From Poecilobothrus nobilitatus (taxonomy: Eukaryota; Arthropoda; Insecta; Diptera; Dolichopodidae), in the NCBI GenBank assembly GCA_947095535.1, contig OX352773.1, positions 23,457,398 to 23,521,397 on the forward strand: 64,000 bases of DNA. The letters are read 5' to 3'. Every line of letters begins with the position of its first letter. Within the stretch, counting starts at the first letter, position 1. Positions 52,201-63,968 of the stretch are shown here, in pieces. Under the pieces are notes generated by a model that was not told where the DNA came from, did not search any database, and saw only the letters and a list, made by a program, of their open reading frames with translations. The position numbers were made by a program, and so were the translations under genes.

Positions 52201-54601
52201 AATTGATTCATAAGAAGTAACCTAACTACTGCATTGAACTCTCTATATTAGACTTGAAAAACAAGATAAAATTTTGAAAAAAAAAAAAAAAAAAGAAAAA
52301 CAAAAACTAATACTTACAATACAACACCATCAACAATTATCAATAATCATATACGAAAATAATAAACTATACAATAACAACAAAAACCCCAATAATCGAC
52401 AAAAATAATAAAAAATAAAAAATAAAACAATATATAAACCAAGTGGGTACACCATAATAGAATCTATAGTTTTATTTAATTTTTTTTTACTTTTCTTTGA
52501 TATACGATATTTTACATTATAATTGAAGAAACCGCACCGCAACATCATACATGTTTTTTTTTACTCTTTATATTAAAATATTTAAAATGATTCCATACAA
52601 AAAAAAAAAAAAACAAAAAAAAACACTATAATACTATAAAAATTGGTGAATTGGATATATTATTATGTATGTATGTATGTTGATTGTTGATTGTTATGTT
52701 ACCTTTTTTCATAACTGCTGAATGCTGACCATAATCAAAGTGAAATGTCCAATAATGTTTAGTTGAAAAAATTGTGGCGATCAAGAAACATCTCGAAGAC
52801 GTTTTTGTTTATTTTTTTTTTTTGTAAGCAGCATCATTTACAAGCGCTTTAAATGAATAACTTTTACCGGATTATAATTATTTTAATAAGAAAAATTTAT
52901 ATTACGGTTTTTTTGTTGTTTTTTTTGTTTTTTTATACATAATTTGTTACCAAGTTATTAATTTATAAATTTTATTTTAATTATTGTTTTAGATATTTGT
53001 TTTTGTTTTATATCTCTTCAATTCCGTTTTGTTATTATAACACGCAATTCTTTTGTTTTTTTTTTTTTTTTTTTGAATTTAATTAAAACTGTTACAATAA
53101 TATGTGTTATAAATTCTTATGTGTTCTGATAGTTTAAAAAATTTTTTTTATGAATTTACACTATATGTATGTATATATAAATTATGTATATATTAGATAA
53201 GACCAAAGAATCTTCTAAAATAATATATACAAAAAAAAAAAAAAATAGTGAATAATTTTTATGTATAGATTGATGAAAAAATTTACAGATTCTTCAAAAT
53301 TAAGTGAAATATTATAAAATTTTAAAGGTGTCATCCAAATAAAAATTGTTATTTACCTATATTTTATGTCTTTAAATAATAAATGTTAGATATAAAATTT
53401 AAAAGACATGAATGAAATTAAAAAATCATCTATGTATGTATAAATTTATTTAAAATAAAAAAGAAATCTTTGAAAATTTAAACATTAAAGAAATAAATAT
53501 GATAAAAGTGGTACATATAACATTTATTATAAAAGAAAAATAAAGTGGAAAAATATATACTTCATTAACTAATTGTTTATTCAAAAATAAAAGATAATAA
53601 AGTTAAAGAAATAAAACATAGAAAAAATTCAATAAAAATTAAGGAAAACAATATTGATCACTTATTTACTTTCATTTTATACGTATATATTGGATTTATT
53701 TGGGATTACAAACGTAAAATGTCAAAAATTATAAATCAATAAAAATACATAAAGGGAAATTGTATTGTATTGTGGCTAGAATAAATAAAACAAAAAAAAT
53801 AAAATAAAACTAGAATGGCCTTAGTAGCCGATGGTTTTGTAATATTGCAATATCGTATTTGATTTGTAATATTAATATAAATAAATAAAATAAATAAAAA
53901 AAAAAAAATATTGTACTTCAATTATTATACCTACCTAAGATTATCTAAAAGGTATCTTCTGTAGAATAAATTTTAAACGTCAAAATTAAAGTCAAAATTA
54001 ATAAATTGATAACCTTCAATTGACAATACTTATATGTATTTGTTTTTATCGATATTTTCGATATTTTAAAGGTTTTTAATATAGGTTTCAAATAATAATT
54101 TTTCTAACAAAATTTAAAAACTATTTTATTTTAATATGAAAGATAATTTATAAACTTCTAAGTTTTGTCTTATCAAAAAAAATTATCTACGTATGTCATT
54201 TTTTGAATAAATCATGCATTTTTACAATATCATTAGAATCGTTTTCTTTAAAGCAAAGAAAAAACTTAATAAAAATCTTTTATATTTCATTTAATTTAAA
54301 AGTCAAACACTTTTTTTATAGACAAACTAATCAAATTAAACTACCTAGGTACCTATTTCTACATAGTGATTAATGACTTTTATATATTTACATACATACA
54401 TACTAGCAAATGTCATTTTAAATTTAATTTCAAAAATTTTTATTGATTTAAAATAATATAAAAATTATTTAAATAAAATATTTTACTTTTTTTTATTATA
54501 AATTATTTACTTATTTATAATTAATTATTAAAATAAAACAAAAAACCGTTTAACGTAATTTTATACACATGTACCAATAACCTAAAAATATACAAAACAA
54601 A
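49253..54601. other. Myosin XV intron or 3' region, then intergenic DNA
   Basis: If the donor at 49253 is not used, the frame runs 20 more codons to a stop at 49310-49312, with an AATAAA at 49692-49697, so a short isoform is conceivable. No exon encoding the family's SH3 or second MyTH4-FERM is seen here. The stretch is mostly AT-rich with A/T runs and a TATG array at 52664-52680. A more balanced, protein-like island at 50040-50940 is described separately. Confidence 0.5.
50409..50912. other. Unassigned island with coding-like frames on both strands
   Basis: The + strand is open for 79 codons at 50409-50648 without a start codon near its beginning, including KAAKAILVSLWKALNKINI and KYRRRKKNGETVNVTLRSF. 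The minus strand is open for 104 codons at 50912-50598, including ISRKNNTSIPILGKEWQGKI and NCVAKDAVIWVFLKDAKLYF. The two overlap for about 50 bp. Base composition is less AT-extreme and less repetitive than the flanks. I recognise neither frame. A decayed mobile element or a degenerate gene is possible; neither shows convincing splice sites. Confidence 0.35.
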
Positions 54602-55606
54602 ATGTCAGAAAGTTTACGTTCAACAAATTCTAGTAGATCATCAAATTCAAAATTTTTTGATGTATTACCAGCCTATAAAAGTTATACAGCATTATTAAAA
54701 TTTGATAAATTCAAAAATAATAAATCTTCAAATAAAGAATGTAATGACATTATGAATAAAATTAATTTAAATAGTAATAAAAATGATAATAATTGTCAAA
54801 ATGAAAAAGATGACAATAATTCATCAACTAATAAAATTAATAATAATAAAAATGAAAATGATGAACAGCAACAACTTATGCGACGTGTTGCTTCTCTTGA
54901 TAGTCTGAATAATTCTTCAGATCAAGATGATAGTTATGAAGATATGGCATCAGATTCTGATCCAGAAATTGCTCATATAACAGGTGTTACATCAGTTCAA
55001 ATTCATCGTCGTACTGATATTGATGAATTGAATGGTTTTGTTATACGAAATAAAATTACTACAGAACATAGAAATAATATTTTAAAATTAGATAATACTG
55101 AAGATAATGAAGATAATGATAATATAAATATTACATATAAAAATGAGAAAAATTTTAATAATTTAAATATAAAAGATAATAAAAATATTAATGATAATAA
55201 TAATAATAGTGATCAAAATAATAATAACTGTAAAAAAATATTTAACTTAGTATCTGATAAGAAAAATTATGAAACAGAAAATAAAGAAAAAGAAATAAAA
55301 AATGGTGAGAATTTAAAAGAACCAAAAATAGTTCCAATTAATATCGGTATAACGGTACCACCAAAATTAATTGTAAATAATAATAATAATAATAAATATC
55401 CGAATGGAACTGTATCATCAATATCTTCAATATCATCGTCTAATATTGCTAATGGTACTGGAATAATTACTGGTAGATCACGTCGAACTAGTATAGCCAG
55501 TAGTGGTTCAGTTGATAGAATGGAAACTATTATAGAAGAACCATCTGAACCTAAAGTATCTGTTAAAGAAATATTAGCTCGTTTTGAAACTTTACACATT
55601 ACAGAG
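54602..55606 (+). CDS. Unidentified Asn-rich protein, first coding exon
   Basis: ATG at 54602, with context CAAAATG and an in-frame TAA 24 bases upstream, opens 335 codons to a phase-0 donor (ACAGAG|GTAAAT) at 55606. Reading through would stop at 55658-55660. The protein is disordered and low in complexity, with Asn/Lys/Asp runs from AAT-rich codons, punctuated by blocks that look conserved: residues 6-45 (SFRSTN-like Ser-rich, then FFDVLPAYKSYTALLKFDKF), 97-155 (RRVASLDSLN, DDSYEDMASDSDPEIAHITG, TDIDELNGFVIRNK), and the end (RSRRTSIASSGSVDRMETII, then EPKVSVKEILARFETL just before the donor). RRVAS and RRTS fit basophilic kinase sites. I cannot name the family. It may be the 5' end of an independent gene or an internal alternative first exon of the myosin XV unit, whose donor has the same phase. 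A three-codon upstream frame sits at 54569-54580. Confidence 0.7.
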
Positions 55607-57374
55607 GTAAATTATTTGTTATATATAAGTATATATTGGACTGTAAATCAGCTGTCATAGTAGGGTTATTATAAATAGTGAAATCTTGTAAAACAAATAA
55701 ATTTCAAAATATATAACCAGCATAAAAATTTAGTTTTGAAATTTTGATTCTAATTAGCTGATTTCTTTTATTATTTCTTATAAATTAAAAAAATTTAACA
55801 AAAGTCCTAAAATTATATTTTTCTTTGCATATAGTTTATATTTGTTTTTTTTTTGTTGTTGCTCGACAAAAACAACTTTTAAATCAATTTCGTAAATGAT
55901 GTAAAAATTCCATAAAATTTTGTAATACAAGTGTATTTCTAAAACAACTTTAAAATTCCATTTCAGAAATGATGTAAAAAATTACATTAAATTTTGCACT
56001 GCAAATGCATTTTTAAATTTTTTTTTTTCATTAAATCTATAAAATTTTTTAGATATTTTCATAAAAGCAATAGGTAAAAGCTTTTTTTTTTTTTTATCTT
56101 TTATAAACCGTCAAATTTTCCCTCATTTCCAATTTTCTAATTATAGTGAAAGCCGGTTTAAAATATATTTATTAATAGTATATATAGATATGCATACGAG
56201 TGTTAATGTGTATACATATATATATTGTAGGCATATATATTATATTTTCTTTAAGATTTTATGTTCGGGCACAAAATCAGGTTTTCAATAAGTTGGATTA
56301 GTATATAAATTTGGTTTAAAGTATGGTATAATAATGTTTCCAAAAACATACTTTAAATAAAAATTTTAAATAATGTACTTATAATAAGGATTAAATTTTA
56401 CAATGCCTATACTTAAATATTTTTCAAAAATCCTTGCTAATCATTTCATTAAAATCCTAATTTTCTGATTTTTATAAATATTTGCGTAAATTAACTATAC
56501 ATGTGTCTATCTATATTATATGATATATGTATATCTACATTATGCATTTTCATCATATATTTTTATATGCATATATATTTTCATTAAAAATACTTGATCC
56601 ATTCAATTTAAATTATATGTATGCTTTGAAACTTGATTTAATATCAGAAAAACATAATGTTGTATCGTAAATATATGTAATGTATGTAATGTAATTACTA
56701 TATACATACAATTCTCCAATTTTATTCGAAATATATAAGAAAGAAAAAATATCAGAAGCATTAGTGAAAATCTTTCTAATATAATGGAAATAAAAATTAT
56801 TTTGTTTTATTTTTTTTTTTTTCTTTTTTACTTTTTTTACATCTTATATTTTTTTATAATTATTTTTAATAATAGACTAGTTCCATTTCTATAACTCAGC
56901 AAATATCCTGCTGATATATTTATATATGTATGTGTATAGCATATAACATAAGTTTTTCATTGCATTTAAACTGCACAAAAAAAAAAAATCAACTTGCAAT
57001 AAATACTTAATACAAAAGCACTGTATAAAAATGTAGCTTTTAATATGTATCTAAAGCTAATTTAGTATTTTTTTTTTTTTTTTATGATGAAATAAAACAA
57101 GTTTTAAAAATAACCATTTCAAAAAAAACAAGTAAAATTTTAAGTGTTAATATTATATAGCTGTTAATGTTAAATAAAAGTGTAACTCGTTAATTTTTAA
57201 ATTGTTTTTAGGATTAACAAAATAAAAAAATTTTAAGTATAAATTGGGATATTAATAGTTTTTTTTTTTTTTAAACTGGATGCGCATACTTTATATACTA
57301 ATTATGTATTTATACAGTTATTTGGTATTTTTACGTTAAAGATAAAAGGATTATTTCCCTTTTATAATTTTTCC
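55607..57374 (+). other. Presumed intron, AT-rich
   Basis: This follows the donor at 55607. It contains AT-rich sequence with poly-T runs and TATA/CATA simple repeats near 56200-56235. No gene or element is supported. Confidence 0.5.
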
Positions 57375-57405
57375 ATTGGACTAAAAAGGTCAGGGCTAGT
57401 TAAGA

Positions 57406-57770
57406 TTAAAGTTTCCATATTACGTTATTAGGTGCAAAATCACTTCCTTTGATATTTTCATATAGATCTTTACGTATACCATAACCATCTTCATTTTTTG
57501 TTTTTGAAAGAGGTTGTGTTTATTTTTTACGAGTGACATTACGAGTAAAGTTCAACTCAAAGGAACTACGTACATGAGATTCTTCTTTAACGAACCAAAA
57601 CTACCACCTTTAAAACTTAACTTTAGGATGGGTCCTTTAATACATATATAGTAAGATAATGTAAAGTTTGGTTTTGGGGAAAAGGATGAGTGAACGATTA
57701 CTTGCGAAATACATCTAAAATTATATTTAGAATAACAAATACAAGAAAAGAGTAAGTAATATAATGGCAT
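57406..57770 (-). pseudogene. Decayed coding-like remnant, family unknown
   Basis: On the minus strand, 57770-57552 is open for 72 codons and includes GPILKLSFKGGSFGSLKKNL. Further along the same strand, 57519-57406 in another frame reads TKNEDGYGIRKDLYENIKGS and ends DFAPNNVIWKL with a stop. Both have a balanced amino-acid mix unlike the surrounding AT translation. Separate frames with stops between them suggest a broken gene or mobile-element relic. I do not recognise it. Confidence 0.35.
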
Positions 57771-58139
57771 TATTAATTTCTTATAAGGGGAAATTACTTA
57801 AAATAATTGAAAATATTCTATTGGAATCGAAATGTATTGAATCGAAATACTTTCTTATATTATTATTATTAAAAAAAAAAAACAAAAAAAAATGTATTCT
57901 TTGCAACAGATTATATTGAACATGTGAGTGTAGAACAGTGAGTACACAGAACACATAACAATAGAACAGGAAAATATGAATATTAAAGTTTTAAATCGTT
58001 AAATGAATTAATTTGCTTAACATATTATTTTCTTAAATAAAGATAAATAATTGCTATAATTCAGTAGCAATTTGTTTTTTTTCTGCTTCTTTAAGTGCCA
58101 TATTTCTAATTAAATATACATTTAAAACTTTTTTAAAAA

Positions 58140-58345
58140 ATTTGTCTATTAGTTTCACTCTGTTCATCTATTTGTCCGTATGGTGACAAAACTTCTACAC
58201 CGTTCAAGGTAAAATAATTAAAATTTAACCATGAATAGATCTTTTACAAAAATAAATATTGTAGAACAACTTTTTTATATTGCGGGTGGAGTGGACCGTT
58301 ACGGAACTACAGTCCTTAAAATTTAAAATAGCACTATTTTTAAAT
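58140..58345 (-). repeat. Diverged copy of the 14.9-15.3 kb dispersed repeat
   Basis: Read on the minus strand it contains TGTAGAAGTTTTGTCACCAT and ACGGACAAATAGATGAACAG, matching in order the 15215-15275 stretch (GATGTAGAAGTTTTGTAAAC then GGATGGACGAATAGATAAA). It also has a G-rich phrase (gcgggtggagtggaccgttacgg on the + strand) like those in the 31765-33325 repeat. Confidence 0.5.
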
Positions 58346-60499
58346 GTGAATATCTCAGGTTCTGTTTAACACTTTTTTTTTTAATCTAAAAACAATGAAC
58401 GGCGTAGGATTTTTTTTTTTTTAATATTTATAAATCAATATCAAAATTATACAATTATTTTTTTAAATATAGTATTTAAATTTACCCTTATATAAAAGCT
58501 AAACTTCAGAAGATTTAAATTCCTTCATATATCCACAATGATTTTAGATACAGCCTTAAAATTTTGAGAGAAGAAAGAACTTTTAGATAGCTTTTAAACA
58601 TCTCCACTGTTTAAAAGCTATTAGAGCTGAAAAATTATAAATTTTTTATTTTTAAACATCTGTTTTCTATTTCAGGCACCTGTACAAATTTTGCCAAAAT
58701 AAAAGCCAAAAATTCAAGATTCAAGATTATGTTCTTACATGTATTAGCAGCTTTTCCTCATTATGTTTGGGTTGCATTAAAATTGAAGAAAGTGTGTAAT
58801 GACTTTTCACAATATTTTTCTTTTAAGTATGTATATAAAATTCTAGTAAAATTTTCAACTTTTGATATAAGTCACAGTATTCTAAACTGTTTGTATTATC
58901 TTTTGAAAAATGTGCGCCTTTAAAAACTATTAGTTTTCGTACTGCCTTGTTAATTTTCTTTTACTGAGTAAATTCGAAACTATATATTGTACTTTATTTT
59001 CTTTACTTTCATCAAAAATGTTAGAGTGAAATATCTACTTATATTGTTAATTATATATATATATATAGTATAATTAAAATGATTTATTCTGTTATTTAGA
59101 TTATTATTTCTACAATTTATCCAAAAAAAAACATTCATTAACCTTAAATTCATAAAAAAAAAAAAAATTTTTTTTATACAATATTTTTGTATCTCTTTAT
59201 ATGTATTTGTAACGGAAATTTGAATTTATTTTAATTAAATGCATTTTAAATAATCATATATGTAGGTTAATATTTATTATAATAATTATTTTACTTTTTT
59301 AAATTAAATACAATAAATATATATATATATATATATATTTTTTAAATCAAACTTTTGCTATTATCATTCATATTCTATAGTATTAATAATGATCTTCAAA
59401 ATCATAAAAATTTTGTTACGTTTTCTCTTCTTAACATAATTTTATTTTTATTTTTTCTATTTTTAACATAAATTTACTTTTCAATTTTCACACAATATTA
59501 GAAAATAAAAATACAAAAAAAAAAAAAAATAAAAATAAAAATAGCTCTTTTCCTTTCATCATTAAAATTTTGAAAAACAGAACTCAAGTTCGTTTCAACC
59601 TAATTATGAATTTATATAAAAAAAAAAACAACAAAAACAAAATCAAAATCAAAATAAAAAAAAATTTATTTAAATTTATAAATTAATATGATTTCTTTTT
59701 CTTCGAGTAAACTTGACCTTGCACCTTAAAAACACTTTAAATTGAATGCGTTAAAATTTAAACATAAAACAAAAGATGCTTTCAACATTGTCGGCACTAC
59801 ACGGTATAATTATCTCGCTTAAGTTAAATTAGCCTAATCACAATTATTTTTTTTTTTTTTTTTGTAAAAGGTTGAATAAATATATTTAAAGGCTTGTTAG
59901 TTATTATAGTATATAAATCTGATCGTTGTAATTCAGTGAACACAACATATAATATACAATAACCCAAAAACCACATATACTCGTATAAGTAAAAAGCATA
60001 AGAGTTTAATTAAATGCTACAAAAACTCTATTTCAGTTTATACATATATGTATATATATATATATATATGTATATATATGTATATATAAAGTTTTTTTAC
60101 TTCTTTAGTTTTTCAGATAAATAAATATTATATTTGGAGATTTAAATATACATATATATATGTACCTACATATTCGTAGTATATATTATATACTACGAAT
60201 TTAGGTGCAGAAATTAAAGATTGATTATGTACCTATGTAGATTATAATTTATCTTAAATTTAATTTTTTTATATACATATAAATAATATGAGAAAAAAAT
60301 TAATAGAAAATCATAAGATGATCAGTTCTTTTATAAAATATTTAATTAAATTGATGACCAACTTTTAACATTTTTTTTTTTTTTATATATACGTTTTATT
60401 ATATTATTGTTTTTATATAGTTCGATGTAATTTAAGTTTAAAGTTATGTATATTAGACAAATTTTTTTCAATCAGTAATAATATTTAGAAAATTAAAAT
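58346..60499 (+). other. Presumed intron, AT-rich with simple repeats
   Basis: No gene is supported. TA arrays occupy 59315-59338 and about 60046-60092. A 29-bp palindrome lies at 60172-60200. Confidence 0.5.
60172..60200. repeat. 29-bp palindrome
   Basis: ATTCGTAGTATATA and its exact reverse complement flank a single central T. The outer ATTCGTAGT arm is not TA repeat, so this is more than AT slippage. Confidence 0.65.
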
Positions 60500-60504
60500 T
60501 TAAA

Positions 60505-61400
60505 TGATCATAAATCAAAATTCAGAAAAATCAAAATTCAGACAATCCAAAATCCAGACAATTCAGATATTTAAAATTCATACAAATATTCAGAAAAATT
60601 AAGATTTTTATTTTTCGTATAATTCAGATTTAAATAGTGGGGAGTGCCGCTCCCAAAGCCCGATTTTGTTTGTTTGCCCAAAACCTTGATTTTGTAATCA
60701 ACTTTAAAATCCCGCCTAATTATTTTTTACATACATATTATGTATTTATTTATCCAGTCAATGGTGTAGTGGTTAAGACACCGGCCTTTCATAGGAACGG
60801 TCTTGGGTTCAAACCCCGGCTGGGTCATATAAATTAATAAAAAATAATATAGATTTTTCTTATAATATATAATTAATAGAATATAATTAAATTAAAAATA
60901 AGTTTATAAAATAAGTCCTATAAATTATAATTAATATCATATTGTAATAGCTATATATAATAAAATAATAATAAAACCATAATTCTTTTATAAGATAATA
61001 GATGGCGTAGAAATAATAGAAACGTCTTAGTCTTGTACAATAGCTACAGCCGAGTTAGCAACGGCTTATAGTGAAATTAATGATTCACGAAATTGAAGCT
61101 TAGTCAAATATGAATAATAAATGACTTAGTGTTATGCCCTATGCCCTATGGCTATACTCCTTATTGGAGTGGCAAGGGCAAAAAAAAAATGTATTTATTT
61201 ACATATATACATATTTTACACCTTTTAATAAAATATTAAAAAAGTAGAAATTCTGATACCGTAAATTTTTTTTTTTCCAAAATTTAGAAATTTCTTAATT
61301 TTAAATTGTCTGAATTCTAAATTGTCTAAGTATTGAAAATTATCTGAATTTTGATTTTTCCGAATAAATTGAATTTTTCTGAACTTATTTGCAAAATAAT
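60505..61400. mobile_element. Inverted-repeat element with ATTCAGACAAT subterminal motifs, interrupted by a SINE
   Basis: The left arm (about 60510-60605) carries AAATCAAAATTCAGACAAT, CCAGACAATTCAGA and similar repeats. The right arm (about 61290-61390) carries their reverse complements (AAATTGTCTGAATTCTAAA, ATTATCTGAATTTTGATTTT). The pairing is imperfect but extends about 90 bp. Inside are a G/C-rich phrase GGGGAGTGCCGCTCCCAAAG (60641-60660) and a full SINE-B insertion. Without the SINE the element would be about 450 bp, a typical MITE size. Exact ends, target duplication and superfamily are undetermined. Confidence 0.6.
60740..61201 (+). mobile_element. SINE-B copy 3, full length with target duplication
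   Basis: The element runs 60753-61188 and is bracketed by ATGTATTTATTTA at 60740-60752 and 61189-61201. The tRNA-like head is the best preserved copy: AATGGTGTAGTGGTTAAGAC (A box), CACCGGCCTTTCATAGG, then GGTTCAAACCC (a good B box) and CGGCTGGGTCATATAAATTA. An AT-rich middle, then TATAAGATAATAGATGGCG, TTGTACAATAGCTACAGCCG, AGTCAAATATGAATAATAAA and CTCCTTATTGGAGTGGC lead to the poly-A tail. It is about 120 bp longer than the 17730 copy, with the difference in the AT-rich middle. The repeated ATGCCCTATGCCCTATGGC near its 3' end is a local duplication. Confidence 0.87.
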
Positions 61401-61401
61401 A

Positions 61402-63591
61402 AAAATCGTAATTTTGTTACGAACCCAATCTATACAAAATAAATAAAGTGCATAGATAAAACACTATATTTGTCGCTACATATAAGTTCAAGTCGGTTAA
61501 TAAGGCTTTTCTTTTTAAGCAAAAAAATAAAATTACTATAAGAAACCACATATGTTTCTAATTAATTAATTCTTAATTTAAATTATACCAAAAAATATTT
61601 GTTATCGATTTATTAGTGCAGCAAAAGTTTCGCGACAGCGTTTTTATTTTTTTTTTTTTTTTGTTTGTGTAAAATGTCCATAAAATAATTTTTTTCTAAA
61701 AACATTCTGAAAAAATTTTCAACACTTTAACTTTAAAAAATTAATTTTCCTTACAAAAACGAAAAACAAACAAATGAGTGAAGTCATAACAAATAACAAT
61801 GAATCGATTTAGCCCTTTTTATTCCAATTAGTATACAGTTTTAATTTCTCCGGAAAATATATGCAGCAGAAATTTCATTTTCAAAAAAAATTCTTGAAAT
61901 ATGATCTCTATAGTAATTTATATCTTAAATATTTTAAGATTTAAATTTTATTCTTGAACGTCTTAACAAAAAAAAAAAAAAACTGCAAACACGCTAGGTA
62001 TATGTATTTATTTTGTTTGCAATAAAAAGTAAGAAACCACTCTTTAATACTTGATTACATCAAATGTAAACCAAATTGCACATTAAATTTTACCATTTTA
62101 TAAAATTTCTTACTTTTATTATACGTATTTTCGAATGAAACTGTTGCGCGTGACCTTTCCACTTTTTTCTTCGCATTAATAAATTAAAAAAAATTTCCAA
62201 TTAATAAATTATTATCTTATAATGCTGTATTCTTTTATGGTATTAATATAATATTGTGAAGTTTTTCAAATCTCATTACAGCAATACATTTTCTTTTTTT
62301 TTTTTTTAGATTTTTATGGTTTGCATCATGCATCATATAATTTGTTACTTTTATTTTTTCTAGAACTTTGGATTTATATAGTTTCTATATACATATATAC
62401 ATATCTTCAAAATAAAAAAAATAGAAAAAACATTTAATAAATTTATTAGATATTTTTACAAATCTGCATGATTTTATTTATTTTATTTAAAATCAATTAA
62501 TTTTTGCTTTTTAATTTCAAAATATCTTTCCTTTAACAAAATACGCCATAATATATTGACAACAAAATTTTAGAATTCTATATATTTCTAAAGATCTACT
62601 GTAACTTTAGCAGTTTTTATGATTATAAAGTTAATGTCAAAAGCATAATATCCTTTTTCAAATAACGATTCTACTTACCATTTCCATACTACTTACCTTT
62701 TTTAAGATGATTCAATATTGATTTGTTAATTCTTTTGCTTCAATCTTTTTATTGCACCTAGTACAAATGTTTTAATAGAAGACATGATATTTTAACAGAG
62801 GAAAATATCGAAAAACAAAAAAAAACCATAAAAGTAAAATACATTGATGTATTCAACTGTAAACTAGGACTGAAGTAATAGACTGTAAACTGAAATAAAC
62901 TGAACAAATTAAAGGAGTTAAACAAAAATGAAGGATTTTGTGGGTACAATCTTAAAAATCTTAAATCTTAAAAATAATTAACGGATCGATGTGATGAAAC
63001 AATTACATATATAACATATGACATTTTTACGAACCCAATATTTAGAAAGGATGTATATTTAAGGATTTTTTGCCTAAGGATTTTAATATTTAAATGTTGA
63101 ATAAAAATAATATAATAAATTTAAATTAAAAAATTGATTAGTGGGAATTTTGAGAAAATGGAAATTTTCAAGTTAGAAAAGGTTATAGGTTCAAATTCTA
63201 AAGTTCAGGTTGAAATTCTTATTTATACATACATATGTATAAATTTTATATTTCTTGTGTTTTGTAAGTGTTATTTCATATTCAAAATTTTCCTTTTTAT
63301 ACTACTTTAAAAATTTAATATTTTATTGTAACAATCGAAACTAAAAAGTAAAAGAATATTTTCGTTAAATATCTTCGTAAATATTCAGAAAAAAAATTTA
63401 AAATTAGAGATTAACGGAAATATTAATTTCTATTCCCATATTTAATTGAGATATCAATTTCAATTACTTCAAATATAGAGTAATACTCTATAAATACCCA
63501 AAATTAATGAACAAAATTAATCATACATGATTTTATATATATATATATATTTTTATAAATTTTTTAGTTTAAGGAAATATCCTTTAAAAAT
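61402..63591 (+). other. Presumed intron, AT-rich
   Basis: No gene is supported. Possible weak Tc1-like ends (GTGCAGCAAAAGTTTCGCG at 61616 and an inverted-like CGAATGAAACTGTTGCGCG at 62134) are too diverged to call. A TA array lies at about 63533-63551. Confidence 0.45.
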
Positions 63592-63811
63592 TTATCACAT
63601 GGGGCCTTGGTGGTCTAGTGGGTAAGAGCGTATAAAATACGCTGCAAACATCGAGAGAGTGTGGGTTCGAATCCCACACACGTCGTAAGAGTTATTCCCC
63701 CTTACGACATTTACAGCCACGCCTGAACAGGAAAGGCTGTGTAATTTCCTGTCCACATTTATGTGGCAGAGAAATGCATTAAAAAAAAAAAGGAAAAAAA
63801 AATTATCACAT
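63592..63811 (+). mobile_element. SINE-A copy 4, best preserved, with target duplication
   Basis: The element runs 63601-63802, flanked by TTATCACAT at 63592-63600 and 63803-63811. It starts GGGGCCTTGGTGGTCTAGTG (A-box region), has an intact B box GGTTCGAATCC, the body CGTCGTAAGAGTTATTCCCC/CTTACGACATTTACAGCC and CACGCCTGAACAGG, and ends GTGGCAGAGAAATGC with a poly-A tail. GTCGTAAG and CTTACGAC can pair as a small stem. It is the reference for the three other copies. Confidence 0.92.
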
Positions 63812-63968
63812 AACAGGAAAACATTAAATTAAATGTTTCTTTACTTTTTTTTTTAAACAGCACCTAAACCCAAAAAAAAATTTAATTTTTTTTTTTTCAA
63901 ATTAAATTAAAAATTCCATCCGAATATTTAAAATCTATTGATATAAATTTTCAGTTTTTTTTTTTTAG

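Noticed and set aside
54602..54620. Myosin XV exon acceptor at TGTCAG|AAAG inside the 54602 frame
   Set aside because: Joining there from the 49252 donor would put the sequence out of the 54602 reading frame, so that frame is better explained by its own ATG.
60753..60832. tRNA gene with a good B box
   Set aside because: The same head recurs at 17731 followed by a shared body and poly-A tail within a target duplication, so it is the SINE-B head.
60637..60837. 66-residue open frame beginning MGSAAPKARF
   Set aside because: It crosses the centre of the inverted-repeat element and the SINE-B head, so it is a fusion of repeat fragments.
61616..62155. Tc1-like MITE with CAGCAAAAGTTTCGCG end
   Set aside because: The supposed right end matches only loosely when inverted, and no TA duplication or consistent length could be fixed.
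63601..63680. tRNA gene from A- and B-box-like motifs
   Set aside because: The sequence does not fold as a full cloverleaf, recurs at 16473, 24173 and 35260 with a shared non-tRNA body and poly-A tail, and is flanked by target duplications. It is the head of a SINE.
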